Assembly (NCBI GenBank): GCA_937876195.1
Contig: CALEIK010000014.1
Location: 1 to 64,000, forward strand
DNA length: 64,000 nucleotides
Direction of reading: 5' to 3'
Origin: an uncultured Flavobacteriales bacterium
GTDB lineage: Bacteria > Bacteroidota > Bacteroidia > Flavobacteriales_D > Crocinitomicaceae
Shown: positions 1 to 10,005 of the stretch, piece after piece
Position numbering within the stretch: the first letter of the stretch is position 1
Layout of the letters: each line of letters opens with the position of its first letter
Translations under genes and position numbers: made by a program
The notes under the pieces: generated by a model
What the model saw: only the letters and a program-made list of their open reading frames with translations
Database searches by the model: none
Told to the model about the DNA's origin: nothing

Positions 1-1435
1 TTCCTTTCGTTGTGTTTTGCAATGCCAGCTGCTGTTCATTCAACACACGATTTTCCTCTTCCAATTCAGATTTGAACTCCATCAACGCAGTCTGCTCGTT
101 CATCAAGGTCTCATTTCCCGGTGAAGTGATTAACTCATTCTCCAATTCATTGAAGCGCTTATTGACTTCAGCAATGCTCTCATTGTTTGCTCTTGTCTTC
201 TCCGTGATTTTCTCCTCCTCTGAAAGTGAATTGTTTTCCTCAATTTCAGTGATTCGTTCATTCAATTGATTTTGAATGGCGACAAGGTCATTTCCTTTCG
301 TTGTGTTTTGCAATGCCAGCTGCTGTTCATTCAACACACGATTTTCTTCTTCCAATTCGGATTTGTACTCCATTAGTGCAGTCTGCTCGTTCATCAAGGT
401 CGTATTTCCAGGGGAAGTGCTCAACTCTTCTTCCAACTGATTGAAACGCTTATTGACTTCGGCAATGCTCTCGTTGTTTGCTCTTGTCTTCTCAGTGATT
501 TTCTCCTCCTCGGAAAGTGAGTTATTCTCCTCGATTTCCGCGTTTTTTTCGTTCAGTTGATTTTGAATAGCGACAAGATCATTTCCTTTCGTTGTGTTCT
601 TCAATTCTGACAATTGCTCATTCAATCCACGATTTTCCTCTTCCAATTCAGATTTGAACTCCATCAGTGCTGTCAGCTCGTTTATCAAGGTCTCATTTCC
701 CGGTGAAGTGCTCAACTTCTGCTCCACCTCGTTGAAACGTTGATCTATTTCAGCAATGCTCTCGTTGTTTGCTTTTCGCTTTTCGGCAATCTTTTCTTCC
801 TCGGAAAGTGAATTGTTTGCAGTGATTTCGGCTATTCTTTCGTTCAATTGGTTTTGAATAGCCACAAGATCATTTCCTTGTACCGTGTTTTGCAATGCAT
901 TCAGCTGCTCATTTAATTTTTGGTTCTTCTTCTCCAAAGTCGACTTATACTCAACGAGTTCCGTCTGTTCATTCATTAAGTCCAATAAATTACCTTCTGA
1001 GGTCTTCATTTCCTCTTCAAGCTCATTGAATCGCCGATCGACTTCAGCAATGCTATGGCTGTTGGCCTTTATCTTCTCAGTGATTTTTTCTTCCTCAGAA
1101 AGCGAATTGTTCGCGGTGATTTCCGCAATTTGCTCGTTCAATTGGTTTTGAATAGTTGCAAGATCATTTCCTTTCGTTGTACTTTCCAGTGCAACCAATT
1201 GCTCATTCAATGCACGGTTTTCCTCCTCTAGTGTCGTTTTGTATTCCATCAACGCAGTCTGCTCGTTCATCACGGTCTCATTTCCTGGTGAAGTGCTCAA
1301 CTCTTGTTCCAACTGATTGAAACGCTTATTGATTTCAGCAATACTTTGATTGTTTATCTTTTGCCTTTCGGTGATCTTCTCTTCTTCTGAAAGTGAGTTG
1401 TTATTGGTGATTTTTGCTATTTTTTCAGTGTGGCT
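1..1435 (-). repeat. Five tandem 291-bp (97-codon) coding repeats
   Basis: The same register point, ttcctttcgttgtg or its variants, recurs at 1, 292, 583, 874 and 1168. Spacings are 291, 291, 291 and 294 bp, the last carrying one extra codon. The two leftmost copies are almost identical in DNA, with one difference over their first 60 bases, while the rightmost is the most diverged and lacks the first residues of the unit. Each unit carries NNSLSEEEKIT, SIAEVNKRFN, LSTSPGN and MNEQTALMEY-type segments and is rich in Glu, Lys and Asn, typical of coiled coil. The array continues past the left edge, so the copy number is unknown. Confidence 0.95.
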
Positions 1436-3880
1436 TGCTTGAATGGTAGAAATCTCATTCACCTCCTTAGCATTGACATCTGTAATGTAATCTGAACTTA
1501 ACTCGGGATGATTCTCTTCAATTGTCGCGAGCTGTTCATTGATTGAATTGGCTGTTGTCTCGTTTTCAACTTCTTTTGCCTTGTTGATTACCTTCTCTAC
1601 ATCTTCCTTCTTGTAGGCAACTAAATCGTCGTTGTACATTGCCTTTTTAATGGACTCAATGCTTTTGTTCAACGTGTTCAACTCACTATTTTTTGAAATA
1701 ATCAACGCCTTCGTATCATCCAGTACTTCACGAACCATTTCCAATTCACTGGTTTTACTGTTAATCTCAGCCCTTATGTTCTCAGCTTCCTTTTTCTTGG
1801 CGTCAATGAGTTGATTCTTAAGCTGCTTAATCTGTGATTCCAAGCTGTTTTCGGTCATTTCATACTCGACTTGCTGATTTTTGAGCGTCTTAATGTTCTC
1901 GTTCAACGCAACACTTTTTTGGACCAGTTCCTGAACATATTTTTCTGGTGACTCTTCTCTCGTCTTCTTGATTAGTGCTTTGTTCTTGGTCAATAATGCC
2001 AAAGCCTCCTCTTCTTTTTCCTGTGCAATGAGAGCATTAAACTGGTTTTCTACAACTTCCATCTTCCCAACAGTTGATGTTGAGGATTGGCCTACCTTGT
2101 TTAAAATCTCAGCTTTCATAGAGGTAAGTGATGCTATTTCAGAAGTCACCTTGTTCAAGTCAGCTTCAATCTTCTTGGCTTTCATTAAAATGGCATGCTT
2201 TTCAATTGGATCGGAAGTGTTATCCGCTTTGGTCATCAATTCATTTAGCTCGACTTGCAGATTCTGAAGCGTTTCAGATTGCGCTAAGACTTCCAAATCA
2301 AGATTCGCTTCCAGCTTTTCAATTGTTTTCGCCTTTTCTTTTTCAGCTTTTGCTAAATCATTTATCTGCCCCTTTATTTCTGAAATGGACATATTCTCAA
2401 ATCCTATCTCAGAGAGAACTTTATTTCTTTCCAACTGAAGATCGATTTCGTTCATGTCAAAATTATCGATATTGACATCGAGGGATGATTTTTTGCGAAT
2501 CACTTCCGCAATAAGCGCTTCAGCACCCTCTACCTTTTCATCGAACAAGTTGAGAATCGTTACAATTTCTTCTCCCTCCACCATTTTGTGAATCGCCTTT
2601 TGTTTCAATGGTCTAAACTCGTCCAAATAGGGTAATTCCACTAAAAACTTATACACATCCTCCTTTCCATCAATGGTAATTTCATAATTGTACTTCCCGC
2701 CCTTTGGAAACACAAAGGAATACTTGCCCTGCTTATTCGAAACGATTTTACCTACTTCCGACCCATTGGAATTTTGCGTAATCGTAATCCGCATGGTTTC
2801 ATTGTTTGGATTGATTTCCGATATGAAGTCACCCATGACAATAACCTCCTGAATAGGAACGCGTGCTACCCTAACGTTGTAGACATGTAATTTTCCATTC
2901 TCACTTTGTCGCGCTGACGCAAAATAGGCACTTTTAAAAGTTGAATCAACGACATAGAAAAAATCATCGTCGGGAGAGCTAATTGCAAAATCTACATTTT
3001 CAGGCTTTCCAAAGGCATTGATATCAGGGTTATAGCGAGAAAAGAAAATATCATAGCCTCCCATGGAATTATGTCCTTTTGAACTGAAATACAGAAAATC
3101 ACCACTTGGATGCATGTAGGGAAAGTCCTCATCATCATTTGAATTCACCTGTCCTGGAAGGATTTGCGGATCTCCCCAAGTTCCATCGGGAAGCCTACGT
3201 CGAATGTAGATGTCTAAGCCCGTGGATTCATCGTCGCCGTAACTTGAATAATAAATTGCCTTTGCCTGTGGAGGAAAGTGAACAATGGGAATATGTCCAT
3301 TTTTCTTATCCAATTTGGATTGAAACTCAGCAGATACGAGAATGTCTCCACCAATGGTTTCCATGTTCTTGTACAGGCGAAAAAACTTCTCCTTATCAAT
3401 TTCTTGCTTTTCCGAAACAATAATATCTGTGAATGTGATGAGTAATTTCTTCCCATTTTCACACATTTCAATCTCGCGTTCTACCGCGTATCGATTGTCC
3501 CGTTTATCTCTCTTCTCAATATATTTTCTGTAACTTTTAATCGCCTCGTCAAATTGAAAATTGAGATGCAGTGCCTTGCCGTGAAAGTAAAAAGCCCTTG
3601 GGTCGATAGTCGGTTCGGTAGTTGCGAAATTTAAATAGCGTATCGCTTTTTGCTTTTGAAACGAATTATACAGCAAACATGTACCGTACCTAAAATTGTA
3701 ATCTGGATTTTTGGGATGAAGAGATATAAGTCGTAAATAATAGGAAGTAGCCTCCACGTACTGTTCATTTTCGAACAATTTAGCGGCGCTTGTATTCAAC
3801 TCATCTTCAGACTGCGCATGGGTCAGTGTAAGGGTAAATATAAATACGAAGACATTGAAAATATGTCTGAAATTTCTCAT
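1..3880 (-). CDS. PorE-like TPR/PD40 protein with long coiled-coil repeat region (C-terminus outside window)
   Basis: The frame is open from an ATG at 3880 to the left edge, giving at least 1293 residues with the C-terminus missing. A signal peptide covers residues 1-23. TPR-like helices follow at about 30-125. PD40 beta-propeller blades lie at about 205-285, including DEDFPYMHPSGDFLYFSSKG. A carboxypeptidase-regulatory-like beta sandwich lies at about 340-405. From about residue 440 the protein is charged coiled coil, and from about residue 815 (position 1435 downwards) it becomes a tandem repeat of 97 residues. TPR + PD40 + regulatory domain is the architecture of PorE-type T9SS/peptidoglycan-linked proteins, which usually end in an OmpA domain; whether one follows here cannot be seen. 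The protein is probably exported to the periplasm or outer membrane. Function beyond architecture is inferred. Small plus-strand ORFs across it are shadows. Confidence 0.85.
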   Translation of the reverse strand, partial: MRNFRHIFNVFVFIFTLTLTHAQSEDELNTSAAKLFENEQYVEATSYYLRLISLHPKNPDYNFRYGTCLLYNSFQKQKAIRYLNFATTEPTIDPRAFYFHGKALHLNFQFDEAIKSYRKYIEKRDKRDNRYAVEREIEMCENGKKLLITFTDIIVSEKQEIDKEKFFRLYKNMETIGGDILVSAEFQSKLDKKNGHIPIVHFPPQAKAIYYSSYGDDESTGLDIYIRRRLPDGTWGDPQILPGQVNSNDDEDFPYMHPSGDFLYFSSKGHNSMGGYDIFFSRYNPDINAFGKPENVDFAISSPDDDFFYVVDSTFKSAYFASARQSENGKLHVYNVRVARVPIQEVIVMGDFISEINPNNETMRITITQNSNGSEVGKIVSNKQGKYSFVFPKGGKYNYEITIDGKEDVYKFLVELPYLDEFRPLKQKAIHKMVEGEEIVTILNLFDEKVEGAEALIAEVIRKKSSLDVNIDNFDMNEIDLQLERNKVLSEIGFENMSISEIKGQINDLAKAEKEKAKTIEKLEANLDLEVLAQSETLQNLQVELNELMTKADNTSDPIEKHAILMKAKKIEADLNKVTSEIASLTSMKAEILNKVGQSSTSTVGKMEVVENQFNALIAQEKEEEALALLTKNKALIKKTREESPEKYVQELVQKSVALNENIKTLKNQQVEYEMTENSLESQIKQLKNQLIDAKKKEAENIRAEINSKTSELEMVREVLDDTKALIISKNSELNTLNKSIESIKKAMYNDDLVAYKKEDVEKVINKAKEVENETTANSINEQLATIEENHPELSSDYITDVNAKEVNEISTIQASHTEKIAKITNNNSLSEEEKITERQKINNQSIAEINKRFNQLEQELSTSPGNETVMNEQTALMEYKTTLEEENRALNEQLVALESTTKGNDLATIQNQLNEQIAEITANNSLSEEEKITEKIKANSHSIAEVDRRFNELEEEMKTSEGNLLDLMNEQTELVEYKSTLEKKNQKLNEQLNALQNTVQGNDLVAIQNQLNERIAEITANNSLSEEEKIAEKRKANNESIAEIDQRFNEVEQKLSTSPGNETLINELTALMEFKSELEEENRGLNEQLSELKNTTKGNDLVAIQNQLNEKNAEIEENNSLSEEEKITEKTRANNESIAEVNKRFNQLEEELSTSPGNTTLMNEQTALMEYKSELEEENRVLNEQQLALQNTTKGNDLVAIQNQLNERITEIEENNSLSEEEKITEKTRANNESIAEVNKRFNELENELITSPGNETLMNEQTALMEFKSELEEENRVLNEQQLALQNTTKG

Positions 3881-3926
3881 TTATTTATTCACGTACATCT
3901 ATTTAAATATCAGTTCTATAGTACGC

Positions 3927-4550
3927 TTATTTCTTAAAAAGGTTCATTTTACTTTCTTCACCATTTAACAATCGTATGATGTTTTTCCTATGTGCAAAAA
4001 TTACAGCAGTAGAAAGAACGACACTGAATGCAATTAGCCAAGAGGATGTTTCCTTAAAAACAAGCAAAATGGAAAGCGGAAAACTCAGTGATGCGGCGAT
4101 TGCGCCCAATGAAACAAAATTAGAAATTAGAAAAACGATTAAAAATAAACCAATGCAAATAACTGCTGCCAGAGGATGAACACCAATAATGACCCCAAGT
4201 GAAGTGGCTACACCCTTTCCTCCATTGAATCGCGCAAAAACTGGAAACACATGTCCCAATACGGCCAACAGTGCACATACCAATTTCACTTGAATCAAAT
4301 GATCTGAATTCCAATCACCGATACCCACCATAAATGGAAGAAGCACTGCAATGACACCTTTTAGGACATCAATCGTAAGCACCACGATTCCTGGTTTTTT
4401 GCCAAGCACTCGAAATGTGTTGGTTGCTCCAGCATTTTTACTTCCATGTTCTCGGACGTCAACACCGTATTTCGCTTTTCCCACCCATACTGCTGTCGGT
4501 ATAGAACCGAGCAGATAAGCAATCGCACCAAAAATAAAATAATCAATCAT
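3927..4550 (-). CDS. plsY: Glycerol-3-phosphate acyltransferase PlsY
   Basis: PlsY transfers the acyl group of acyl-phosphate to glycerol-3-phosphate, the first step of membrane phospholipid synthesis, at the inner membrane. All three family motifs are present: LGSIPTAVW at 14-22, GSKNAGATN at 36-44 and FNGGKGVAT at 108-116. The 207-residue polytopic protein has the usual length. Its ATG at 4550 directly abuts the stop codon of the upstream 1535-residue gene (4551), so the two are probably co-transcribed. The lipid role fits an envelope-related gene run. Confidence 0.96.
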   Translation of the reverse strand: MIDYFIFGAIAYLLGSIPTAVWVGKAKYGVDVREHGSKNAGATNTFRVLGKKPGIVVLTIDVLKGVIAVLLPFMVGIGDWNSDHLIQVKLVCALLAVLGHVFPVFARFNGGKGVATSLGVIIGVHPLAAVICIGLFLIVFLISNFVSLGAIAASLSFPLSILLVFKETSSWLIAFSVVLSTAVIFAHRKNIIRLLNGEESKMNLFKK

Positions 4551-7500
4551 CTACTGGAAAAGGTTCATGAATTTAGCAATGAATGCACTATTACTAGTAG
4601 CTTCATACGTGAAATTCTTTTTCTTTCTCTTTTCTTCCTTCATCTCAGTGAGTGCACCGTTCAGTTCTTGATCGCCAGTTTTTATTCTTAATGTTCCATC
4701 CTTTTTTTCCATTGAATAATGGAAAAAGTAATCACGTCCTCCTGGAATATTTATAAACATCGAAAATAAATCACCACCAGCTTTCGAGTAAACTTGTTGG
4801 AAAAACGCTCTGAGTGGAATGTATTTCATCACTGGTTCCTCATACATTCCAACCAAGACAGCAGATTCAACATTTGTTATCAAGCCTTTGTCTTGTGACT
4901 TAGAACTTGTCTGCGAACTCAATCTCAAACCAGTTATTGTAATCGCTTTGGTCAAGCTCTCTGGTAATTTTTTGGTAGCACCTAAACGAACATATTCATC
5001 CTTCAATTTATCCGCTTCTTTCACATCGTCCCATTCTATGACTGCCTGTTCTAGCGTAGTTGAATTGAAGTCCATTGGTTTAAGTGCTTCGATTTCGTTA
5101 ATTCGCTTAGCAACGTCTTGCATTAAGCCCTTGTCGAGTGGCATGTCAAAACGAGCGGTAATGTTCATAGATGTCTCTCCTGTTTCCTGGTTGTAATTGA
5201 CAACTCCTACGGATTCTACCTGAACATCTCCATAGTCCATTCCTAAATTAATCACACCGTCACCATTCATAGAACAACTTCCCGTGTGAAGCGCAATATA
5301 ATTACCCTTCTCACCCCGATTGATTAATTTTTCTTGGGATGCTATTTGAAATTCAGATGAACCAGCACTGTACTGTAAAAGCCCTGTTGAAGTCATAACG
5401 ATTGGATCGTCTGTCGACACCAAGGAGGACAAAAAGGTTGGATATAGTCCAATACTATCTACAACAGGTGAGTCTCTCCAGACGATTCCCGCAGAAATTG
5501 GGTTTCCATCCAAATCCTTCATTTTAGATGAAACCGGAATTTGAATGTTCTTTGGATCTATCTCTGATGTAAATGCCATCCAGTTGCGCTCAAACTTAGC
5601 ACACTCATGGTTAATTCGAGTCGCACCTGAGAACAATAGTTTTGGGCTTGATGCGTGCACTGAAACATCGCCGTAATAATCAAACTCTTTGCTTAGCTTA
5701 AAATTATCATCAGCTCCAATTTTTCCAGATGCGCGTGTTTGATAGCTTGAATCAAGGCCTATATCGTTCATGACGAAATAAGTCACGTTACTATCTCGGT
5801 CATAATAAGGATACTTTCCTGTAGCAGTATAACTTCTACGTGCGAGTATTTCGATATCGGCATCTTCAAATTTATGGTACTTTGTGATATAGTTGGCTTC
5901 AATTCTAGAATTGGTTAATTTTTCCAATCTCGCTTTTTTACGGATTGTCAATAGCATACTATCGGGGTAAATTCTGGCATCAGCGACATCTAAGTACTCC
6001 ACCTTACTGCAGTAAATTGTTTTTTCCTTCAGATCAAATTTCGCCTTTGGAGCTCTAAACTGCAATGAATCTTGTTTTGGATGCGTTGAATAGAAGTTCG
6101 GCCCAACAAGGTCTACCCCTGTGTTTATAGCAATATCTCGTTCTTCTCTTTTTTGCATTTCAATCGTATAATCATCCATGAACCACGTGAATATATCCAT
6201 TTTACACAAGTACTGATTGACGGGGAATTCAACAACTGATTCACCATCATTTGATTTAAACACACCCTTTCTTTCTGTGAAGGAGATATTGGTATTTACG
6301 TTGTCCGTCTTAAATGCTAAGGCATCTTCACCTAGATCGGAATTGTCGTTCCTAAGACTAAAACTGGCTGTATCTGATGCTAGATCCATGCTTTTAAATT
6401 TGAAATGATCCGCAATCACCGTTGCATCTTTAAATGTCATCATGCCCTTTCCAACCATTCCTTCAGGTCTAACAATGGCCTGACCTTTCATTTTAACTTC
6501 TCCTCCAAAAAAGTCAATGTCCTTTTTCGGTAAGGATTGTGCACGGAGCATTTTGTCTTTTGGAACATACGTAATGTAGGCTTCTTCTGCACTCACCTCT
6601 GGAAACTCTATACCGGTAATAATTTTTTTATTGCTGAATTTCGCATAACCAACCGTAGAATCGGGTAAAAAGCTCAATGCTTTCGACACTGAAGTTGAGT
6701 GTACGAAATTGATTGTTCCCGATCCTTGCAGCCCGTTGTGAGAAAGCACAATCTTGTTTTCATATTTCGCTTCTGTTCCGTAAAAATCATATCCACCTGA
6801 GGGCGCATCAATTGCAAAACCGAATGAATAATCTGCCATAATTTTTAAATCCTCCTTAATTTTCGGGAAAATGCCGGCAGAGGTTAATTCTCCCTTCAAT
6901 CGAAATACGCTTTCTTTGAATGAACTCAGACTGTCCTTTTCAAATGGGTCTATTGTATAATAAAAACGTGTACTATCATAAACACCTCTGTAAATATCCT
7001 TCGAGTTGTAATATACTTTTGACGCTGTGCTTGCTTTCAGTTTCGGATATGCTTCAAATCCTTCTTTGTTCCCAGATCGATTGGACGGATCATCAATAGC
7101 GATTTCACCCGCAATTCCTGAAATACTACTTACCATTGCAATAGATTTCACACCATCTTCCAGTCTCAACGGTCTCACTCTAAATAGGGATTCGTGCGTA
7201 CTTAATACATCAATGTAGTAATCTTCATAATTGAACTGCGCCGCTTTCGTGTTCATTTCCAGTTTACCAGCATTTAACCAACCGCTAAAATCAAAATCAC
7301 GGTTTTGTTTAACTTTCACTTGACTGTTCTCAGGAAAAACAACGGTGTTTCTTACGTCCGAAATCACGATATGATCCACTGCTTCCAAGTCCAAATCCAT
7401 CGTTGTTAAGTTCAGAATCCCGAATTCCTTTTTAATCCTTCGCTCTTCATTCTGACGTGCATACAACGCCTGCACCGATTGTAAGTATGCGCTCTCCTGA

Positions 7501-9158
7501 ATTTGTTCTTCTGAATATCCCCTCAACTCTTTGGGGCGAAAATCACATTTAAAAACAATGTTATCATAATCCCTTTGTCCTGCTTTGGCTGCTACAAACG
7601 TGATGAGCTTTTCATTCACTTTTACAGTTTTTGCCTCTGGGTCATAACTGATAAATCCCATTGAAGACAACTGTAACAATAAGCTTTTGGCTTGTTCTAC
7701 CGTTTGTCCAAGCGAAGTTGCTGCCTTGCCTTCTGTCATGAAGAACTCATCATACTTATACGCATGTCTGTAAATTGCAACCAAAGGATGCACCGTCGAC
7801 ATTCCTTGCAATCGATCGTAGACTTCTGCATCAAAATACGATTTGGACTCAAATGAAGCTACTTTCTGCTCTTGACTCGTTCCAAAGTCAAACGTGAAAA
7901 ATAAATTTTCAGAATTCACATCCCATGAAATCTTTGGAACATAAATATCCAACTGGTGGTAAGAATCAAGAAACGGTGCATCTCCTCCTCCAACTTTATT
8001 ACGTGTGAACTGTATATTTTTTCTTTCAAAATCGTACAAAAAGTCTACACTTGGGTGGGTAAGCGAATCATCAAATCCAAAAAGAAGCGATACACTTGAT
8101 TTTTGCGCTGTAATTTTAGTTGGTGCGACATAAATTTGCTTGGCTCGGACCACAATAAAAGGAGTTCCTGTCTTTTTGTATGTAATTGATGCCAATTGAC
8201 TGGAAGTTCCAGCTCCAACAAAACTTGCACCTTGCATTGCAAATCCTCCAGTATAATCTACACTTTCAACAATATTATTAATTAGCAGTCTCTTCTCAAA
8301 AGACAAAAACTGCGGGTAAATTTTATCCTCTTCACGGTTTATTTTAAATGCACGGTCGGACAATAATCCAAGAATTGGTTTGGTGAAATACGGAGTCGTC
8401 AAGGCTACCGTATCCACTGTTAATGTTGAATTCTTCATTGAAGTTTGATATCCTCGCAGCACAGCAAACGTTTTTGTGGCATCCAATCCTACTTTTTCCC
8501 AGGTGATTTTGCCTCCGGTCCCACTCCATTTTTTTAGAACAGGATCGTAGTCACCTGAAGTATTCAATACATTCAAACTATCCAATTCTTTCCCCTTATC
8601 TGAGCTACTTCTTCCAATCACTCGGCATACAAGATTTCCTCCGCTAAATTTAATCGAAGCTTTATTGTCGTACTCAAATGAGTACGTTCCACCGATATAA
8701 TACCATGAGAAATTTGATGCTGTTGCGATACGTGATTCGGAAAAGAAACCCGCGGAGAAATCGATAAAATCTTCAAATTTCTTCACATTTCTATTGTCCA
8801 ACATCTTATCGACTGAACTATGCCACGCATTGAAACTCTCCGCCGATTGTTTGCCTTTAACAAATGCCGCTACGGAAAAAACATAGTTGTAAACTTCAGG
8901 ATAGGGCTTCAATTTTTTGGATTCAATCAAATTGCACGTTTCTACCATTTTTGAGAAGTACTGATCGCTAAATTCTCCTGTTTCCAACAACAATTCTGGT
9001 AATTCTTTCTTAGCGAAATCATGAAATTCTCCCTTTCCGTAGTCACTGAGCGCCTTTTGAAATTCCTTCACAAATTTCTCCCTATTGTTCGAATATGTTT
9101 GTCCAATACTTGTAAAAGTGCAAGTTACAAGTGCCACGAATAGAATTAATCCTCTCAT
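4551..9158 (-). CDS. Large secreted/periplasmic protein of unknown function (1535 aa)
   Basis: The gene starts at ATG 9158 with a signal peptide (MRGLILFVALVTCTFTSIGQ) and no lipobox cysteine. A short helical N-terminal part (about 20-120) is followed by more than 1300 residues rich in beta-strand-like, alternating hydrophobic and polar sequence. There is no recognisable catalytic motif and no obvious T9SS sorting tail; the C-terminus ends in a basic EEKRKKKN stretch and a helix. Segments such as KAKFDLKEKTIYCSKVEYLD resemble the repetitive beta style of OstA/LptA or AsmA-like lipid-transport proteins, but I cannot claim homology. It sits between prmA (11 bp gap) and plsY (no gap), so coupling to envelope lipid metabolism is an inference. 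I do not recognise a named family. Confidence 0.85.
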   Translation of the reverse strand: MRGLILFVALVTCTFTSIGQTYSNNREKFVKEFQKALSDYGKGEFHDFAKKELPELLLETGEFSDQYFSKMVETCNLIESKKLKPYPEVYNYVFSVAAFVKGKQSAESFNAWHSSVDKMLDNRNVKKFEDFIDFSAGFFSESRIATASNFSWYYIGGTYSFEYDNKASIKFSGGNLVCRVIGRSSSDKGKELDSLNVLNTSGDYDPVLKKWSGTGGKITWEKVGLDATKTFAVLRGYQTSMKNSTLTVDTVALTTPYFTKPILGLLSDRAFKINREEDKIYPQFLSFEKRLLINNIVESVDYTGGFAMQGASFVGAGTSSQLASITYKKTGTPFIVVRAKQIYVAPTKITAQKSSVSLLFGFDDSLTHPSVDFLYDFERKNIQFTRNKVGGGDAPFLDSYHQLDIYVPKISWDVNSENLFFTFDFGTSQEQKVASFESKSYFDAEVYDRLQGMSTVHPLVAIYRHAYKYDEFFMTEGKAATSLGQTVEQAKSLLLQLSSMGFISYDPEAKTVKVNEKLITFVAAKAGQRDYDNIVFKCDFRPKELRGYSEEQIQESAYLQSVQALYARQNEERRIKKEFGILNLTTMDLDLEAVDHIVISDVRNTVVFPENSQVKVKQNRDFDFSGWLNAGKLEMNTKAAQFNYEDYYIDVLSTHESLFRVRPLRLEDGVKSIAMVSSISGIAGEIAIDDPSNRSGNKEGFEAYPKLKASTASKVYYNSKDIYRGVYDSTRFYYTIDPFEKDSLSSFKESVFRLKGELTSAGIFPKIKEDLKIMADYSFGFAIDAPSGGYDFYGTEAKYENKIVLSHNGLQGSGTINFVHSTSVSKALSFLPDSTVGYAKFSNKKIITGIEFPEVSAEEAYITYVPKDKMLRAQSLPKKDIDFFGGEVKMKGQAIVRPEGMVGKGMMTFKDATVIADHFKFKSMDLASDTASFSLRNDNSDLGEDALAFKTDNVNTNISFTERKGVFKSNDGESVVEFPVNQYLCKMDIFTWFMDDYTIEMQKREERDIAINTGVDLVGPNFYSTHPKQDSLQFRAPKAKFDLKEKTIYCSKVEYLDVADARIYPDSMLLTIRKKARLEKLTNSRIEANYITKYHKFEDADIEILARRSYTATGKYPYYDRDSNVTYFVMNDIGLDSSYQTRASGKIGADDNFKLSKEFDYYGDVSVHASSPKLLFSGATRINHECAKFERNWMAFTSEIDPKNIQIPVSSKMKDLDGNPISAGIVWRDSPVVDSIGLYPTFLSSLVSTDDPIVMTSTGLLQYSAGSSEFQIASQEKLINRGEKGNYIALHTGSCSMNGDGVINLGMDYGDVQVESVGVVNYNQETGETSMNITARFDMPLDKGLMQDVAKRINEIEALKPMDFNSTTLEQAVIEWDDVKEADKLKDEYVRLGATKKLPESLTKAITITGLRLSSQTSSKSQDKGLITNVESAVLVGMYEEPVMKYIPLRAFFQQVYSKAGGDLFSMFINIPGGRDYFFHYSMEKKDGTLRIKTGDQELNGALTEMKEEKRKKKNFTYEATSNSAFIAKFMNLFQ

Positions 9159-9168
9159 TTTTTCCTAA

Positions 9169-10005
9169 TTAAATTGATTTAACCAATTGAATACCCGCCC
9201 ATTCATCTTTTGCGAAGACTTTGGTTGGATTCAAACCATATTTTTGGGTAAATGATGACATTTCATCAACATCAGCAGTAAAGAAACCGCTCAGCAACAA
9301 TATACCATTTTTATCCAACGAACGCGAATATTGCTCCATGTGCGACTTCAAAATATTCTTGTTGATGTTTGCAATAATTAATCCAAATTTCTTGCCTTCA
9401 ACATAATCGATATCACCACAAATACACTCAATATTTTGTGCATTGTTCCGCGCTGCATTTTCTATCGCGTTCTCTGCTGACCATTCTTCAATGTCAATGG
9501 CGACTATTTTCTTAGCTCCCAATTTCTCCGCATAAATCGCCAAAACTCCTGTTCCAGTCCCCATGTCTAATACCGTTTCTGGCATTGACTCCAGTTCAAA
9601 CAATGCCTTGGTCATCATCCAAGTCGTTTGGTGGTGGCCTGTTCCGAATGACATTTGCGGTTGAATTTCCACCACCACACCTGTCGCATTTGACTTGTCA
9701 TGAAACGGTGCTACGATTGTTGCATAATCTTCGATCACAACAGGTGAAAAATTCTTTTCCCATTCTGCGTTCCAGTTTTGAAAAGGAATGACGGTTTTCG
9801 ATACTGTACACGTAAATTCAGTCGGACTGTTTAAAATTGAATCGCGCAGCACCTCATCAACATTCAGTGAAGCATTTGCATACGCCATCACGCCCTGATC
9901 TGTCGACACAAAGCTATCGAATCCCATTTCCGATAATTCAGAAATGACGATATCACTCCATGGATCCTTTGGATCTAGCACGATATTTAGTTCAACTGTA
10001 TCCAT
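9169..10005 (-). CDS. prmA: Ribosomal protein L11 methyltransferase
   Basis: PrmA methylates lysines and the N-terminus of ribosomal protein L11 using S-adenosylmethionine, in the cytoplasm. The 278-residue protein has the family's MSFGTGHHQTT segment at 118-128 and the SAM-binding VLDMGTGTGVLAIYA starting at 145. The acidic strand end (IVAIDIEEWS) and the IIANINKNIL motif follow. Its start ATG overlaps the tpiA stop codon by one base, which indicates translational coupling in the tpiA-prmA operon. Confidence 0.95.
   Translation of the reverse strand: MDTVELNIVLDPKDPWSDIVISELSEMGFDSFVSTDQGVMAYANASLNVDEVLRDSILNSPTEFTCTVSKTVIPFQNWNAEWEKNFSPVVIEDYATIVAPFHDKSNATGVVVEIQPQMSFGTGHHQTTWMMTKALFELESMPETVLDMGTGTGVLAIYAEKLGAKKIVAIDIEEWSAENAIENAARNNAQNIECICGDIDYVEGKKFGLIIANINKNILKSHMEQYSRSLDKNGILLLSGFFTADVDEMSSFTQKYGLNPTKVFAKDEWAGIQLVKSI

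Noticed and set aside
1..1435. Regular direct repeats that could be taken for a CRISPR-like or satellite array
   Set aside because: The period is 291 bp, there are no spacers, and the frame stays open across all copies on the minus strand, so these are coding repeats.
12..2475. Plus-strand ORFs of 60-115 residues opposite the large first gene
   Set aside because: They are Ser/Phe-rich antisense shadows of the coiled-coil coding region, with no start signals or conserved features.
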